Below are positions 46,725-57,981 of a stretch of DNA of 64,000 nucleotides, piece by piece. This stretch comes from Notolepis coatsorum. Its lineage: Eukaryota > Chordata > Actinopteri > Aulopiformes > Paralepididae. Within the stretch, counting starts at the first letter, position 1; every line of letters starts with the position of its first letter. The translations under genes were made by a program, and so were the position numbers. The stretch spans positions 126,434,264 through 126,498,263 of the forward strand of contig OZ020588.1 of the NCBI GenBank assembly GCA_963971535.1. The letters are read 5' to 3'. Below the pieces are notes generated by a model that did no database searches, had not been told where the DNA came from, and saw nothing but the letters and a program-made list of their open reading frames with translations.

Positions 46725-46729
46725 GACAG

Positions 46730-47211
46730 GATGCCACTCAGTTGTAAAAAGGTTTTAATTCTTTCCTCCAACAGGTTACAAACCTTGAAACAAAACACAC
46801 ATTCAATCAATAACTACCACAATACTACTATCATTCTTAAAACAAATCGCTTACACACATTCACTCACCAGTTCTCACTCGTTTCCCTTCGCTGCTGTCA
46901 AATTCCCCACAACTTCCTGTTTACTAGTTTCACTGACACCACGTGACGTATCTTGACCAATTACAGCCCACTCCTCGCTACGTCCCTGGATCACATGTGA
47001 AATGAATACACCTCCATTCACAACTTTAACCAAGCATACAGTGCCTCCATACATCCGAAATGACAACATAATTATAATCATAGCTTAACTACCACTAATC
47101 AACATTCACATAAACGCACAGCATAAAAAACAACACAAAAAAAACATTACTTATTTACAACCACAGACTAAAGTGCACCTAAACTCCACCACCACAATAG
47201 AAAGCTGCACA
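46730..47211 (-). mobile_element. Element C right LTR (5' LTR on minus), remainder
   Basis: Matches 32604-33084 with roughly seven differences seen by eye. It ends AAAGCTGCACA and is followed by ATAAT (47212-47216), the element C target duplication. Confidence 0.9.
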
Positions 47212-47216
47212 ATAAT

Positions 47217-48446
47217 CCATATGCAAATGTGACGGAACTACTTAGCTCTTGTTGACATCCTGTCCCGACATATCTCAGCCTTCACCCGTACTCTCCCACC
47301 AGATCATGAAAAACATAGTTTGAAAATAAAAGAAAAAAATCAAACAAAGCCACACACTTCAATAAACAAACACCACTCTGTTGTGGCCTCCACACACATG
47401 AAATATCCACGCATATTCAAAAACACCAAAGGAATAAAAATAACCAGCTTCAAATACCACATGCACTCATCCTTTTCACTCATCATCATCACACAACCGT
47501 TCCATTCAAACATGTCCTTGTGACTTGACACCTCTACAGGCTCCATTCAAACACCTTTCAGTCCAGAAAATTACAGATTAAAAATAGAAAAGAAACCTAA
47601 AAATTTGAATCCAATCGCTCATCCATACATATACTGAGCACACAACAGTGGCTGTTCACTTCTAAGACATTTAAAAGAAATAAAATCAAATGAAAGTAAA
47701 AAATCAAAATTACCACCGCTCCTAAAATAAAAAAGAAACCTTGTCATTCAACCAAATGATATGAAACAAATGATAAGCGACAGTAATTCCCAGATCTATT
47801 TGTGGTATAACCCAAGTAGTCTGATATCCTTCTTATTCTGATAGACAAGATAACAGCCTCACTACTCATTAATGTTGTTCCTGTTTTATTTTAGCTAGAT
47901 ATGACTTATACTAAAAGTGGTCAGCTGGCTTAACACAAGATCCAACATCCTGTCTATTGTTAGGCCTTAACTAGATAACAGACTCGGTTTACTACCTGTC
48001 ATTACCAGCCTCAATCATTCACTGAAAAGAAAAAGACACTCAGACACGCACTCACACGCCACTCAACTCATCCTCACATTTCTAGGTAACCACTCAAAAA
48101 CAAAGCCATTCACGCTTGTTTCACTCATGCATCAAAACTCTGGCATTCAACACACACATAACTCATTAATCATTTATTCAGGTCCACAGACAATGTTGTT
48201 AGTTTCCCTTCCTTCCTGCTCTCAGCTTTATTCAGGCTAAACACAATCTACACTCAACCTCTGCACTACAGCCTCCTTACTGTATTCTTACCCACTGCCA
48301 GAAAGAGTCTAGGAACTCCCTCTCAACAATAGAATCTCAAAGCATTCCTAGTACCCTGAGAGTCTAACGCTATTCCTTCTAATCAATTAGTTAGTCATTC
48401 AACGTCATAACAGCGTCTGAACTGGCCCCTAACAGCGTCTGAACAC
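47217..48446. other. Interior of element D, no gene
   Basis: AT-rich sequence with short frames only, lacking family landmarks. Confidence 0.5.
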
Positions 48447-48801
48447 GCCGCCCTGGAGGTGTGTCTAGACGAGTTCCTGGAGCCTCTGGCGGAGGGAGAG
48501 GGTGTTGTCCGTCTGATCAGCTGTTCTATTAGTTGCGCTTGCTGTCTGTCGCGCTCTGCGTCCCGTAGAGCACCAGCAGCTGCTCGCTGGCTGTCTGCTC
48601 GGTCTCGGGCCACATTCTCTTCCCTCTGAATGCGTCTTATTTCTAGACGTATATGCTCTTCTTCGCTCCGCTGCTGGATCTGCAGTCGGTCGCGTTCAGC
48701 AGCGGCGTTCAGGCTGATGAGGAAGGCCTGCTGTAGGGTCCTCTCTGCCTCGCTGGGAGAAGGCGGTTGTATAGGGGAGCCTTCCCTCGGGGTACTCCTT
48801 G
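48447..48801 (-). pseudogene. Isolated 355-bp copy of BEL1 gag
   Basis: Identical by eye to 44497-44851 of BEL1 at a constant offset of 3950 bases. It encodes the Arg/Glu-rich Gag segment (LRDAERDRQQAQLIEQLIRR and neighbours). It has no LTR, no A tail and no start. GAACTGGCCCCTA occurs on both sides (about 48419-48431 and 48801-48813), separated on the left from the gag piece by 15 extra bases (ACAGCGTCTGAACAC), part of which (ACAGCGTCTGAAC) duplicates sequence just upstream. Confidence 0.9.
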
Positions 48802-48814
48802 AACTGGCCCCTAT

Positions 48815-49371
48815 TGATCTTCTCACTCACTCACTCACTCAGCTGTCCTGTATTAGCCCTCCTCCTGTCAGACCTCTCTGTCACTTCCTATCTCCCCTAT
48901 CTTCACCTGTGACCTGTAACAGTGATCATACACAACAGGCGTCACCATCCCCCCTGGCATAAAACCCCATTCTGCTCTCTGCTTCCCCGCATACCGTCTT
49001 CACTGAGCATAAACCCCCTTTGTGATCTACGCATACAGTCTCCCCTGAGCATAAAGGCCCTTGACACAAAGACTCTATCAACTCTCTCCGTGAATACAGG
49101 CCCCCTGTAAATCATCAAAAGATTAATCACACATTCCACACTTCTAGGGAGAAGGCCTGCCCCCCCCCCCCCAGAGTCAAATTAACACACATTTGCCTGC
49201 CATTCTAGTCACAGACAGTGTCCTAAGTACAAATAACTATAGAATAAACGCAATCATTTCAACTACAGTAAACACAATCATAACCATTAAAATCATATAA
49301 ACAAGCCCCCATCATTAAATTATCCTATTATGATTCAAGGACTTGCAACCAATCTTAATATAAAAAACAGC
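48815..49371. other. Interior of element D, no gene
   Basis: Contains a short CACT repeat (48824-48840) and a C tract (49161-49172). No coding landmarks. Confidence 0.45.
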
Positions 49372-49376
49372 CTATG

Positions 49377-50739
49377 TGTTACAAAGGATCAGATTAAACC
49401 GAATATATATATTTATTTATTGATATATATTGCATAGTATTTGTATATCGTTTGATATCCCCTGTATATTCCTTGTACATATACACGGAATATCCCTTTA
49501 GCCCAGACCATAATAGTTCATTCTCCTATTGGACAGCGGTCCACCGGCGCCAGGGACCGGCCTCCGGAGCCAGGTTCAAAGTCACCGTCAAGATGTGTCT
49601 GGACAAGCCCGGCCTTGCCCAGGGATACGCGACAGAAGTGAGAGTGGAACTAGTTTGTTCACCGTGCGTATAAATACGGCGCAGGTGAATGTAGAAGCCC
49701 CTTACCTCCGTACCCTTCGTCCTTAGTATGTTACCGATAAGTTGAAGCCTCACCCACGATACAACGTGCGGTGAAGTATGGCCTGTTTGGCCTCAGAATA
49801 GAGCATCGAGACCGCGTGCGAATTAGTAACTGAATTGTCAGAGTTTGGCGCTATACCGTCGAGTGCGACATATTTCTATTAAGTCTTTAATAGTCTATTT
49901 GTGTATAGTGTATCGTGCGGTTAGAATTCTATAATGACCAGCATCTCCAACGCGTTCTCGTATTAGCTAGAGTTCTTATCCAGGCTGGGCCGACCGCATG
50001 GCGCTTTCACCCGAGGAGACCTAGACGAGAGCCGTATGGACATGTACACTGGATTAATCTACCCGACGACTGCATAGCCCTTTGCGGCTGGAATATATTT
50101 GCTTTGGTCCTGTGATTTATGGAGCGGATAATCGCCGACGCCTGCACGTGTTGGATTTACCCCGAGAGGAGTCAAGTCGAGTCGGCGCCCAGAGAGCCTG
50201 AGGCCGACTAGCTTTCTTCCCTGTGGAGCTACAGTCTACAAGAGAACCAAGCTGTATTCGTCTGTGGATCAAGAGGCTACTGCACCGGCTTCTGTACCTG
50301 AAGTCTCCCTAGTCATCGTTGACCAGACGTCCTACTACCGACAGATCTTCTACCCCCCCTGCTGGCTTACAACCAGTGGGAACCCCTTCCAGTATCTTCC
50401 GCTATATTACTAGTGTACCATAGATATAATTCCCTAAGATTCAGGTTGTATAATTACCTCCTGCGTAACCAGAGAATGGACATTCGTTATTGATTTGCCT
50501 ACGCATATTCCTTTGCCTTACAAGTGCATTCAAAGAATAATGTAAAGTATCCTATGTACCTTTTGCTCCATTAAATACTTGATTAATACCTTTGACTGGA
50601 ACCGATTTCATTGTGGGAAGTGTTCATCATATTCATATATCGTGTACTGTATGGCCAGTAATTAAAGTACATAAAGCGGTAGTGGTTTAATGATACCATA
50701 CTTATCAATACAGTCAGGGAATTGTACCCCTCAGTTACA
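49377..50739 (+). mobile_element. BEL2 5' LTR
   Basis: 1363 bp, from TGTTACAAAGG to CTCAGTTACA. It has TATAAATA at 49669-49676 and ATTAAA at 50570-50575. CTATG at 49372-49376 is the target duplication. Related to but clearly diverged from the BEL1 LTR; both share GATTAAACCGAATATATATA near the start. Confidence 0.95.
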
Positions 50740-50741
50740 AT

Positions 50742-50759
50742 TGGTCCTTCGAGCCGGAG
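50742..50759 (+). promoter_or_regulatory. BEL2 primer-binding site, tRNA-Tyr type
   Basis: TGGTCCTTCGAGCCGGAG, two bases after the LTR. It matches the BEL1 site except for the last base, so the same tRNA-Tyr primer is implied. Confidence 0.85.
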
Positions 50760-50783
50760 GGTAACTAGTGTAATATTAATATA

Positions 50784-53700
50784 GTGGTATTAATATTGAC
50801 ATGGCCTATGATGAACACTCCACAAAACGGTTCTCCTAAAGTAGATCGCCCGCAGCGTAGACGGCAGACACCTCAGTACTTAGAGGATTACGTTGCCAAT
50901 ATACTACCTAGCCTTCTACAGACGGTAAACGCGAAAAAAGTAGATAGTAAAATTATGTCCGACCCTATCGCCCAGGTTACCCCGCCAATAGAGGCCCTAG
51001 TGGGTTCTAATGTAACTGACCAAGCTCACGGTAGGGACCAGGAGGGACCTGACACGACTTTACCCCCCGCCAAGACCGAAGAAGTAGTCCCCGGAGAGCT
51101 CCAGGATAAAGACGGCTCTCCAGGGATGGAACTCTACCCGCTACAAGAAGAAGAGACCCCGGAGATGGATCTCCAGGACTCGCCACAGGAGAGCAGATCT
51201 CCAACGAGTACTGCCGGGAGCGGATCACCCCAACCAGCGTCTTCCCCCAGCGGGGCGGACAAGATGCTGGCACAGGCATTCCTCGCCAGCCTAGCAGCCT
51301 CTACAGAGCACGATCGACTCCAAGCACAGATGCTTAGCGAGCGCGAACATTCTTCCATGGAAAGAGAACGCATTCAAGCGCAGCAACGGAGCGACGAAGA
51401 TCGTATACGTCTAGAGATTAGACGCCTTCAGATGGAAGAGAATATGGTAAGAGACCGGGCCGAAGCAGAGCGCGCCGCCGCCGAAGCAGAGCGCGCCACC
51501 GCCGAAGCCCAGCGCGCCGCTGCCGGTGCCCAAAGAGAAGCAGAGCGCGACATCGCTCTCACCAAGCGCGACCGATTACAAGCGCAGATAATGGAGCAGC
51601 TGATCGCCAGGGCGACACCCCCTCCCTCCGCACGGGGTTCCAGGGCCTCGTCAAGACACGGGTCAAGGGCACCCTCCCCTACCCGATCAAACGACCCTGA
51701 GCCCGACCACCAGAGAGAGCCTATACCCCCCTCCGAACTCCTTCCTCGACCGGTCCACGCGAGGACCAGCTACAAGGAAGAAACGGTCTACACCGCGGAG
51801 AGGCTAAATAGACGACTACAGGATCTAGAGGACCTGCCAGAACAAGAAGAAGAGGGAGAGGAGGAGAGTCAAGCCCGACAGCAGCACAGAGCTCCACAGG
51901 ACCAGGAGGTCCAGTACAGCCCAGGCTCTACCCCCGCGGCTCTGCGCTACAGACCCCCGACTCAATTCACGGGTGAGCTTGACGCACGACCAGCCCCGAG
52001 GAATAGCACCTGGATACGCGGGCCATGGTACCCAGCAGGTACCAGCCCACCAAGAGGCGTAAGAGGAGACTCGCCTAGGAGGCCTCTCTTCCAACGCTCA
52101 CCGATGTGCCAGCCATCCATGGCATCATACATTGGCACACCGACGTTTCCGGACTTCACCCACGAGAACAGAGCACAGTACACCGAGCTACGAATGTGCT
52201 TAGAGACAATGATGTCCGATGTAGCAGACGAACCGTACAAGTATGCTATCCTACTGAAGCACCTCAAGGTGCCCCGAGCGCACAATATAGCGCTGGCCTA
52301 TGCCACCTCTACTACCCCATACACAGCGGCTCTAGCAGCACTCGACCAAAGATATGGACGCATATGGGATTACGTAATACAAGAGATAAGGCATATCGAC
52401 CGCCTACCCCCAGCCACAGACAATCGCTCACTAGATGACCTGTCTATCAAGGTACAATCCCTGGTAGGGATGCTGGGGGCGCAAAGAGAAAAGGGTATGC
52501 ACGAACTGTACGCAAACTCTAATGTCGAGAGGATTTTAGAGAAGCTTCCGCCCGCCCGACAAGAGCGATTCAGGCGGCAAAGAGACCACCGTGATCCTAA
52601 CGGTCCCGAGCCATCCCTCCTAGACCTAGCCGACTTCCTAGTGAGAGAAGTCAACAGCCTACGGTTGGATACGTTCATGCGGAGCACCCCAAGCTCCAGA
52701 GAGGGACCTAGGAGAGCAAACGATGGCCGAAGATTGGTGACCGTCATGCACCAATCAGAACCAGTACCGAGCAGCAAGAACCACAGTACCCCCTCGATGA
52801 AAGAGAAGTGGAAGATGGTGTGCCCGTACTGCGAGAAAGAACACTGGTTGTCACAATGTGACACATTCAAGAAGATGACCGCCGACGAGGTGGGTCAATG
52901 GATAAAGTCCAACCGACGCTGTTACCGATGTGCGCGCAGTCACATGGCAGCCGACTGCCACTTAAAGAAGAGGTGTAGCCGGTGTGACGGAGCCCACCTA
53001 GATGTCCTACACGACAGTAACAGAAGAAAGCCCACACCCTCAAGCAGCACAAAGGCAAGTGTTATGTACATTGACCCCGCCAGCAGCGGGGGCGCCCGAG
53101 TGCTCTTAAAGGTGGTCCGCGTAACACTGAGTTACCAAGACAAGGTCATGGACACTTACGCCGTCCTTGACGACGGGTCAGAGAAGACCCTTCTCCTCGC
53201 ATCCGCTGCGGCCCAGCTGGGGCTGCGGGGGAGCGAAAACCAGATGACGATTCGGACAATAAGAAGAGATCTAAAGACGATAAAGGGCGAGAATGTCTCC
53301 TTCACTATCGCAGCAAGCGGGCAGCCAGAGAGACGGTATAGGATTACTAATGCTTTCACCAGCCAAGAAATAGGCCTGTCGCAGTATACCTACCCCATCG
53401 CCAAGCTGATGGATAAATATGTGCACCTGCGTCAACTACCTATCCCGCTCATAGACGGCGCCACCCCGACCCTGCTGATAGGCTCCGACCATGCAGACCT
53501 CATAGTCCCGATAGACCGGGTCCACACAGGGCCCAGAGGCTGTCCTGCAGCAGTCGAGACCCGCCTAGGATGGACATTACAAGGCCCCCTCGCTAAGTCT
53601 CTTAACCGAACAGCAGCCACTAGCTGCCTCCACTCCAGAGTGACAGAAAAAGACACCACCCTCCTACAGCATGTCGAGAGGCTATGGACACTAGAGACAA

Positions 53701-56519
53701 TGCCCTTTAAGAACGAAAAGAAAGACATTCGTTCCAAGGAAGACATTTACGCCATAGCACTCCTCGAGCAAGGGACAAAGAGAGTCAAAGTCAACGGAGT
53801 GATGAGATACGCAACTCCACTCCTGAGGCGAGAGGGTATGCCCACCTTCCACGCCCCAAAAGAAGCGACGGAGCGGTATCTATTGAACACAGAGCGGCGC
53901 CTAGCCAGAGACCCCGCTCAAGAGACTGTGTACCGCGCTGAGATTAACAAGCGAATCACAGCGGGACACATAAAGAAAATTGACTGGCGACATCGTGCGC
54001 TGCTCCGCGCCTCCCTGATCAAAGACGGCTTTGATCTCCGGCAGCGGGCCAGCAGCGACCCCCCAGTATTGCGCAGCCTCTCCCCAGAGGACAAGCCCCT
54101 GCTGCGGTTCCTATGGAGAGAGAGGATCGGGGATGAGCAATGGGAAGTCCTCCCTTTCGGAACCACATGCAGCCCATGCTGTGCTACGTTTGCACTGCAA
54201 AAACACGTCGCAGAGGACCCAGCAGCTTATGAAGAGGTCCGAAAAAGTGTAGAAAATAGTTTCTACGTAGACAACTGTCTGCAAAGCGTCTCGACGCCAG
54301 AAGAAGCCGAGGCCCTTCTACTCAAGCTCCGCGCCTCCCTGATCAAAGGCGGCTTTGATCTCAGGCAGTGGGCCAGCAGCGACCCGCAAGTATTGCGCAG
54401 CCTCTGCCCCGAGGACAAGGCAGCAAGCAGCGAGACCTGGATGGCGACCATCCCAGGAGAAGCCCAAGAAATGACATTAGGACTAGTCTGGCGCTTCAAA
54501 ACAGACTCGCTCCATTATAAACACACACCCCTGACCAAGGAGCAGGGAAGGTCGACTGCACTACCGACCACCAGACGGAGTGTATACAGAACACTCGCCA
54601 GACAATATGACCCGTTGGGATGTATTCTACCTTACACCACCAGGGCAAAGATGATTGTAAGAGCGTTATGGGACAAGGACCAGGGCTGGGACGACCCCAT
54701 ACCCGAACACCTTGCATCCACATGGAGAGAGTGGGAGACGGAACTCAGCTCACTCCCAGGTGTTAACATACGCCGCAGCTACTTCCCACCCACAGTGAGG
54801 CCGGAGACGTGCCAGATGGACCTGCACGTTTTCAGCGACGCCTCCGAAGTAGCCTACGGTTCGGTGGCCTACTTGCGTGCCCGAGAGGAGGGAGGAGAAA
54901 TACATACTGCTTTCATCCTGGCTCGCTCAAGAATAGCCCCACGAAAGCAACAATCTATCCCGCGTCTAGAGCTCTGCGCAGCCCTAGCAGGAGCGCAACT
55001 CGCCACGTTAATCCAACGTGAACTCACCATTCCGGTGCAAAGAACAATCTTGTGGTCAGACTCCACGACAGTACTCACATGGATCCGGTCTGATTCGTGC
55101 AGATACAAGGTCTTCGTGGGAGTCAGAGTCACAGAGATTCAAGATTTAACAGAAGTAGAAAGCTGGAGGTATGTGGACACAAAACACAACCCAGCTGACG
55201 TCATCACCCGGGGAATGTCCCTGGATGACCTCACCCGTCACAACCTATACAGTGACGGACCAGAGTTCCTCAAGCTCCCGGAAGAAGAGTGGCCTACACC
55301 CACCCCACGGGAAGCGAGTAAAGAGGAGGCAGAAAACAAGAAATCTATGTTCTGTGGATTGAACACACTCATCTCCACAGACCCCGACATAGACGATTGC
55401 CTCACCCTAGAGAGTGCGCAGCTAAAGACATTCCTGTGGCACCACCCAGAGGTTCAGCTCACTACTGACATTACTGGAGCTGACTACGAAGAAGCGGAAC
55501 TTCTTCTACTACAACGAACCCAGAGAGACTTGTTCCCCGACGAGCTAGACTGTCTACAGGGAGCAAAGCCCGTCCCATCAGACAGCAGACTGCTCCACCT
55601 AGCCCCCAAGAGCGACGCCCATGGTCTCATCAGAGTGGGTGGTCGTTTGCGGAGAGCCCCAGACTTACCGGATGACGTCAAGTACCCGATAGTCTTAAAC
55701 AGCCGACACAAGGTCACAGAGCTGATCATAAAGAAATACGACGAGGATGTGCATCACGCCGGGGCAGAGAGAGTCTTCGCGGAGATCAGACGTCGTTATT
55801 GGATACTGCAAGGGAGAGAAGCAGTGCGGCGCTTCCAGCGAACCTGTCTAGACTGTCGTAAGTGGCGAGCGCAGCCCAGTATACCCCGGATGGCTGACCT
55901 ACCTCCCTGTCGCCTCCGACTCGGCGACAAGCCTTTTCACTCCACCGGTATGGACTGTTTCGGCCCGCTGTATATAAAGAAAGGAAGAGGAACCGAGAAG
56001 CGGTGGGGTATTGTATTCAAATGCATGACCACCCGAGCGATGCATATAGAACTCCTTCCAACCATGAGCACAGACTCATTCCTTATGGCCTTCCGAAGAT
56101 TCACATCGCGGAAAGGTAAACCGTCTATATTGTTGTCTGATCACGGGACAAACTTCAAAGGCGGAGAAAGAGAGCTGAGAGAGAGCTTCCAAGCTATGGG
56201 CCCAGAACTTAAGACCCACCTCGCTCCATACCAGATTGACTTCCAGTTTAATCCCCCGAACGCACCTCACTTCGGTGGAACTTGGGAACGAGAAGTACGT
56301 TCTATAAAGACAGCCCTGTACGCCGTGCTTGGGGCCCAGACCGAAGCTATGTGGCCGGCCGGCCGCGTAAGCAAAGTGATCACCGGTGCCGACGGAAAGG
56401 TCCGAGCAGCCGAAGTGCTCGTCCAAGGGCGGACCTATACCCGACCCGTGGCAAGGCTAATAGAACTGCCAAGGCTCCCCGATACCATCGATGACGACCA
56501 TGACCCCATGACTTTGTGA
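50784..56519 (+). CDS. BEL2 Gag-Pol polyprotein, in-frame deleted (defective)
   Basis: 1911 codons; the likely ATG is at 50808. Gag has an expanded RAEAERAAAEAERATAEAQR repeat (about 51459-51550). Knuckles begin at about residue 678, protease LDDGSEK at about 796, RT motif C FYVDN at about 1160, RNase H FSDASE at about 1350. Integrase has HHAGAE ~1657, D ~1723, D ~1785 and E ~1834. Compared with BEL1, the RT fingers and motif A (SGDIKGMFLQV region, roughly 70 residues) are missing and replaced by a copy of the LRASLIK... LRSL block from further downstream (54000-54095 copies 54325-54421). About 103 residues of the integrase C-terminal module are also missing at about 56340. The frame stays open through both. 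The RT cannot be active. Confidence 0.93.
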   Translation: MVLILTWPMMNTPQNGSPKVDRPQRRRQTPQYLEDYVANILPSLLQTVNAKKVDSKIMSDPIAQVTPPIEALVGSNVTDQAHGRDQEGPDTTLPPAKTEEVVPGELQDKDGSPGMELYPLQEEETPEMDLQDSPQESRSPTSTAGSGSPQPASSPSGADKMLAQAFLASLAASTEHDRLQAQMLSEREHSSMERERIQAQQRSDEDRIRLEIRRLQMEENMVRDRAEAERAAAEAERATAEAQRAAAGAQREAERDIALTKRDRLQAQIMEQLIARATPPPSARGSRASSRHGSRAPSPTRSNDPEPDHQREPIPPSELLPRPVHARTSYKEETVYTAERLNRRLQDLEDLPEQEEEGEEESQARQQHRAPQDQEVQYSPGSTPAALRYRPPTQFTGELDARPAPRNSTWIRGPWYPAGTSPPRGVRGDSPRRPLFQRSPMCQPSMASYIGTPTFPDFTHENRAQYTELRMCLETMMSDVADEPYKYAILLKHLKVPRAHNIALAYATSTTPYTAALAALDQRYGRIWDYVIQEIRHIDRLPPATDNRSLDDLSIKVQSLVGMLGAQREKGMHELYANSNVERILEKLPPARQERFRRQRDHRDPNGPEPSLLDLADFLVREVNSLRLDTFMRSTPSSREGPRRANDGRRLVTVMHQSEPVPSSKNHSTPSMKEKWKMVCPYCEKEHWLSQCDTFKKMTADEVGQWIKSNRRCYRCARSHMAADCHLKKRCSRCDGAHLDVLHDSNRRKPTPSSSTKASVMYIDPASSGGARVLLKVVRVTLSYQDKVMDTYAVLDDGSEKTLLLASAAAQLGLRGSENQMTIRTIRRDLKTIKGENVSFTIAASGQPERRYRITNAFTSQEIGLSQYTYPIAKLMDKYVHLRQLPIPLIDGATPTLLIGSDHADLIVPIDRVHTGPRGCPAAVETRLGWTLQGPLAKSLNRTAATSCLHSRVTEKDTTLLQHVERLWTLETMPFKNEKKDIRSKEDIYAIALLEQGTKRVKVNGVMRYATPLLRREGMPTFHAPKEATERYLLNTERRLARDPAQETVYRAEINKRITAGHIKKIDWRHRALLRASLIKDGFDLRQRASSDPPVLRSLSPEDKPLLRFLWRERIGDEQWEVLPFGTTCSPCCATFALQKHVAEDPAAYEEVRKSVENSFYVDNCLQSVSTPEEAEALLLKLRASLIKGGFDLRQWASSDPQVLRSLCPEDKAASSETWMATIPGEAQEMTLGLVWRFKTDSLHYKHTPLTKEQGRSTALPTTRRSVYRTLARQYDPLGCILPYTTRAKMIVRALWDKDQGWDDPIPEHLASTWREWETELSSLPGVNIRRSYFPPTVRPETCQMDLHVFSDASEVAYGSVAYLRAREEGGEIHTAFILARSRIAPRKQQSIPRLELCAALAGAQLATLIQRELTIPVQRTILWSDSTTVLTWIRSDSCRYKVFVGVRVTEIQDLTEVESWRYVDTKHNPADVITRGMSLDDLTRHNLYSDGPEFLKLPEEEWPTPTPREASKEEAENKKSMFCGLNTLISTDPDIDDCLTLESAQLKTFLWHHPEVQLTTDITGADYEEAELLLLQRTQRDLFPDELDCLQGAKPVPSDSRLLHLAPKSDAHGLIRVGGRLRRAPDLPDDVKYPIVLNSRHKVTELIIKKYDEDVHHAGAERVFAEIRRRYWILQGREAVRRFQRTCLDCRKWRAQPSIPRMADLPPCRLRLGDKPFHSTGMDCFGPLYIKKGRGTEKRWGIVFKCMTTRAMHIELLPTMSTDSFLMAFRRFTSRKGKPSILLSDHGTNFKGGERELRESFQAMGPELKTHLAPYQIDFQFNPPNAPHFGGTWEREVRSIKTALYAVLGAQTEAMWPAGRVSKVITGADGKVRAAEVLVQGRTYTRPVARLIELPRLPDTIDDDHDPMTL

Positions 56520-56613
56520 ACTGACAGACCCCTCACAGCAGACATTGAGTAGTGGACAGTGCGGTTAATCTGTCTCTGCTTAGCTAATTAGGTGGGACTA
56601 ATTAGGGGGCGGC

Positions 56614-57976
56614 TGTTACAAAGGATCAGATTAAACCGAATATATATATTTATTTATTGATATATATTGCATAGTATTTGTATATCGTTTGATATCCCCT
56701 GTATATTCCTTGTACATATACACGGAATATCCCTTTAGCCCAGACCATAATAGTTCATTCTCCTATTGGACAGCGGTCCACCGGCGCCAGGGACCGGCCT
56801 CCGGAGCCAGGTTCAAAGTCACCGTCAAGATGTGTCTGGACAAGCCCGGCCTTGCCCAGGGATACGCGACAGAAGTGAGAGTGGAACTAGTTTGTTCACC
56901 GTGCGTATAAATACGGCGCAGGTGAATGTAGAAGCCCCTTACCTCCGTACCCTTCGTCCTTAGTATGTTACCGATAAGTTGAAGCCTCACCCACGATACA
57001 ACGTGCGGTGAAGTATGGCCTGTTTGGCCTCAGAATAGAGCATCGAGACCGCGTGCGAATTAGTAACTGAATTGTCAGAGTTTGGCGCTATACCGTCGAG
57101 TGCGACATATTTCTATTAAGTCTTTAATAGTCTATTTGTGTATAGTGTATCGTGCGGTTAGAATTCTATAATGACCAGCATCTCCAACGCTTTCTCGTAT
57201 TAGCTAGAGTTCTTATCCAGGCTGGGCCGACCGCATGGCGCTTTCACCCGAGGAGACCTAGACGAGAGCCGTATGGACATGTACACTGGATTAATCTACC
57301 CGACGACTGCATAGCCCTTTGCGGCTGGAATATATTTGCTTTGGTCCTGTGATTTATGGAGCGGATAATCGCCGACGCCTGCACGTGTTGGATTTACCCC
57401 GAGAGGAGTCAAGTCGAGTCGGCGCCCAGAGAGCCTGAGGCCGACTAGCTTTCTTCCCTGTGGAGCTACAGTCTACAAGAGAACCAAGCTGTATTCGTCT
57501 GTGGATCAAGAGGCTACTGCACCGGCTTCTGTACCTGAAGTCTCCCTAGTCATCGTTGACCAGACGTCCTACTACCGACAGATCTTCTACCCCCCCTGCT
57601 GGCTTACAACCAGTGGGAACCCCTTCCAGTATCTTCCGCTATATTACTAGTGTACCATAGATATAATTCCCTAAGATTCAGGTTGTATAATTACCTCCTG
57701 CGTAACCAGAGAATGGACATTCGTTATTGATTTGCCTAGGCATATTCCTTTGCCTTACAAGTGCATTCAAAGAATAATGTAAAGTATCCTATGTACCTTT
57801 TGCTCCATTAAATACTTGATTAATACCTTTGACTGGAACCGATTTCATTGTGGGAAGTGTTCATCATATTCATATATCGTGTACTGTATGGCCAGTAATC
57901 AAAGTACATAAAGCGGTAGTGGTTTAATGATACCATACTTATCAATACAGTCAGGGAATTGTACCCCTCAGTTACA
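56614..57976 (+). mobile_element. BEL2 3' LTR
   Basis: 1363 bp, the same length as the 5' LTR, with three substitutions seen by eye (near 57190, 57737, 57900). It is preceded by the purine-rich AATTAGGGGGCGGC and followed by CTATG (57977-57981). Its TATAAATA is at 56906-56913. Confidence 0.95.
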
Positions 57977-57981
57977 CTATG

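Noticed and set aside
49452..50115. Short frames such as 49452-49673, repeated at 56689-56910
   Set aside because: Located in both BEL2 LTRs. They overlap promoter and leader sequence and lack coding landmarks.
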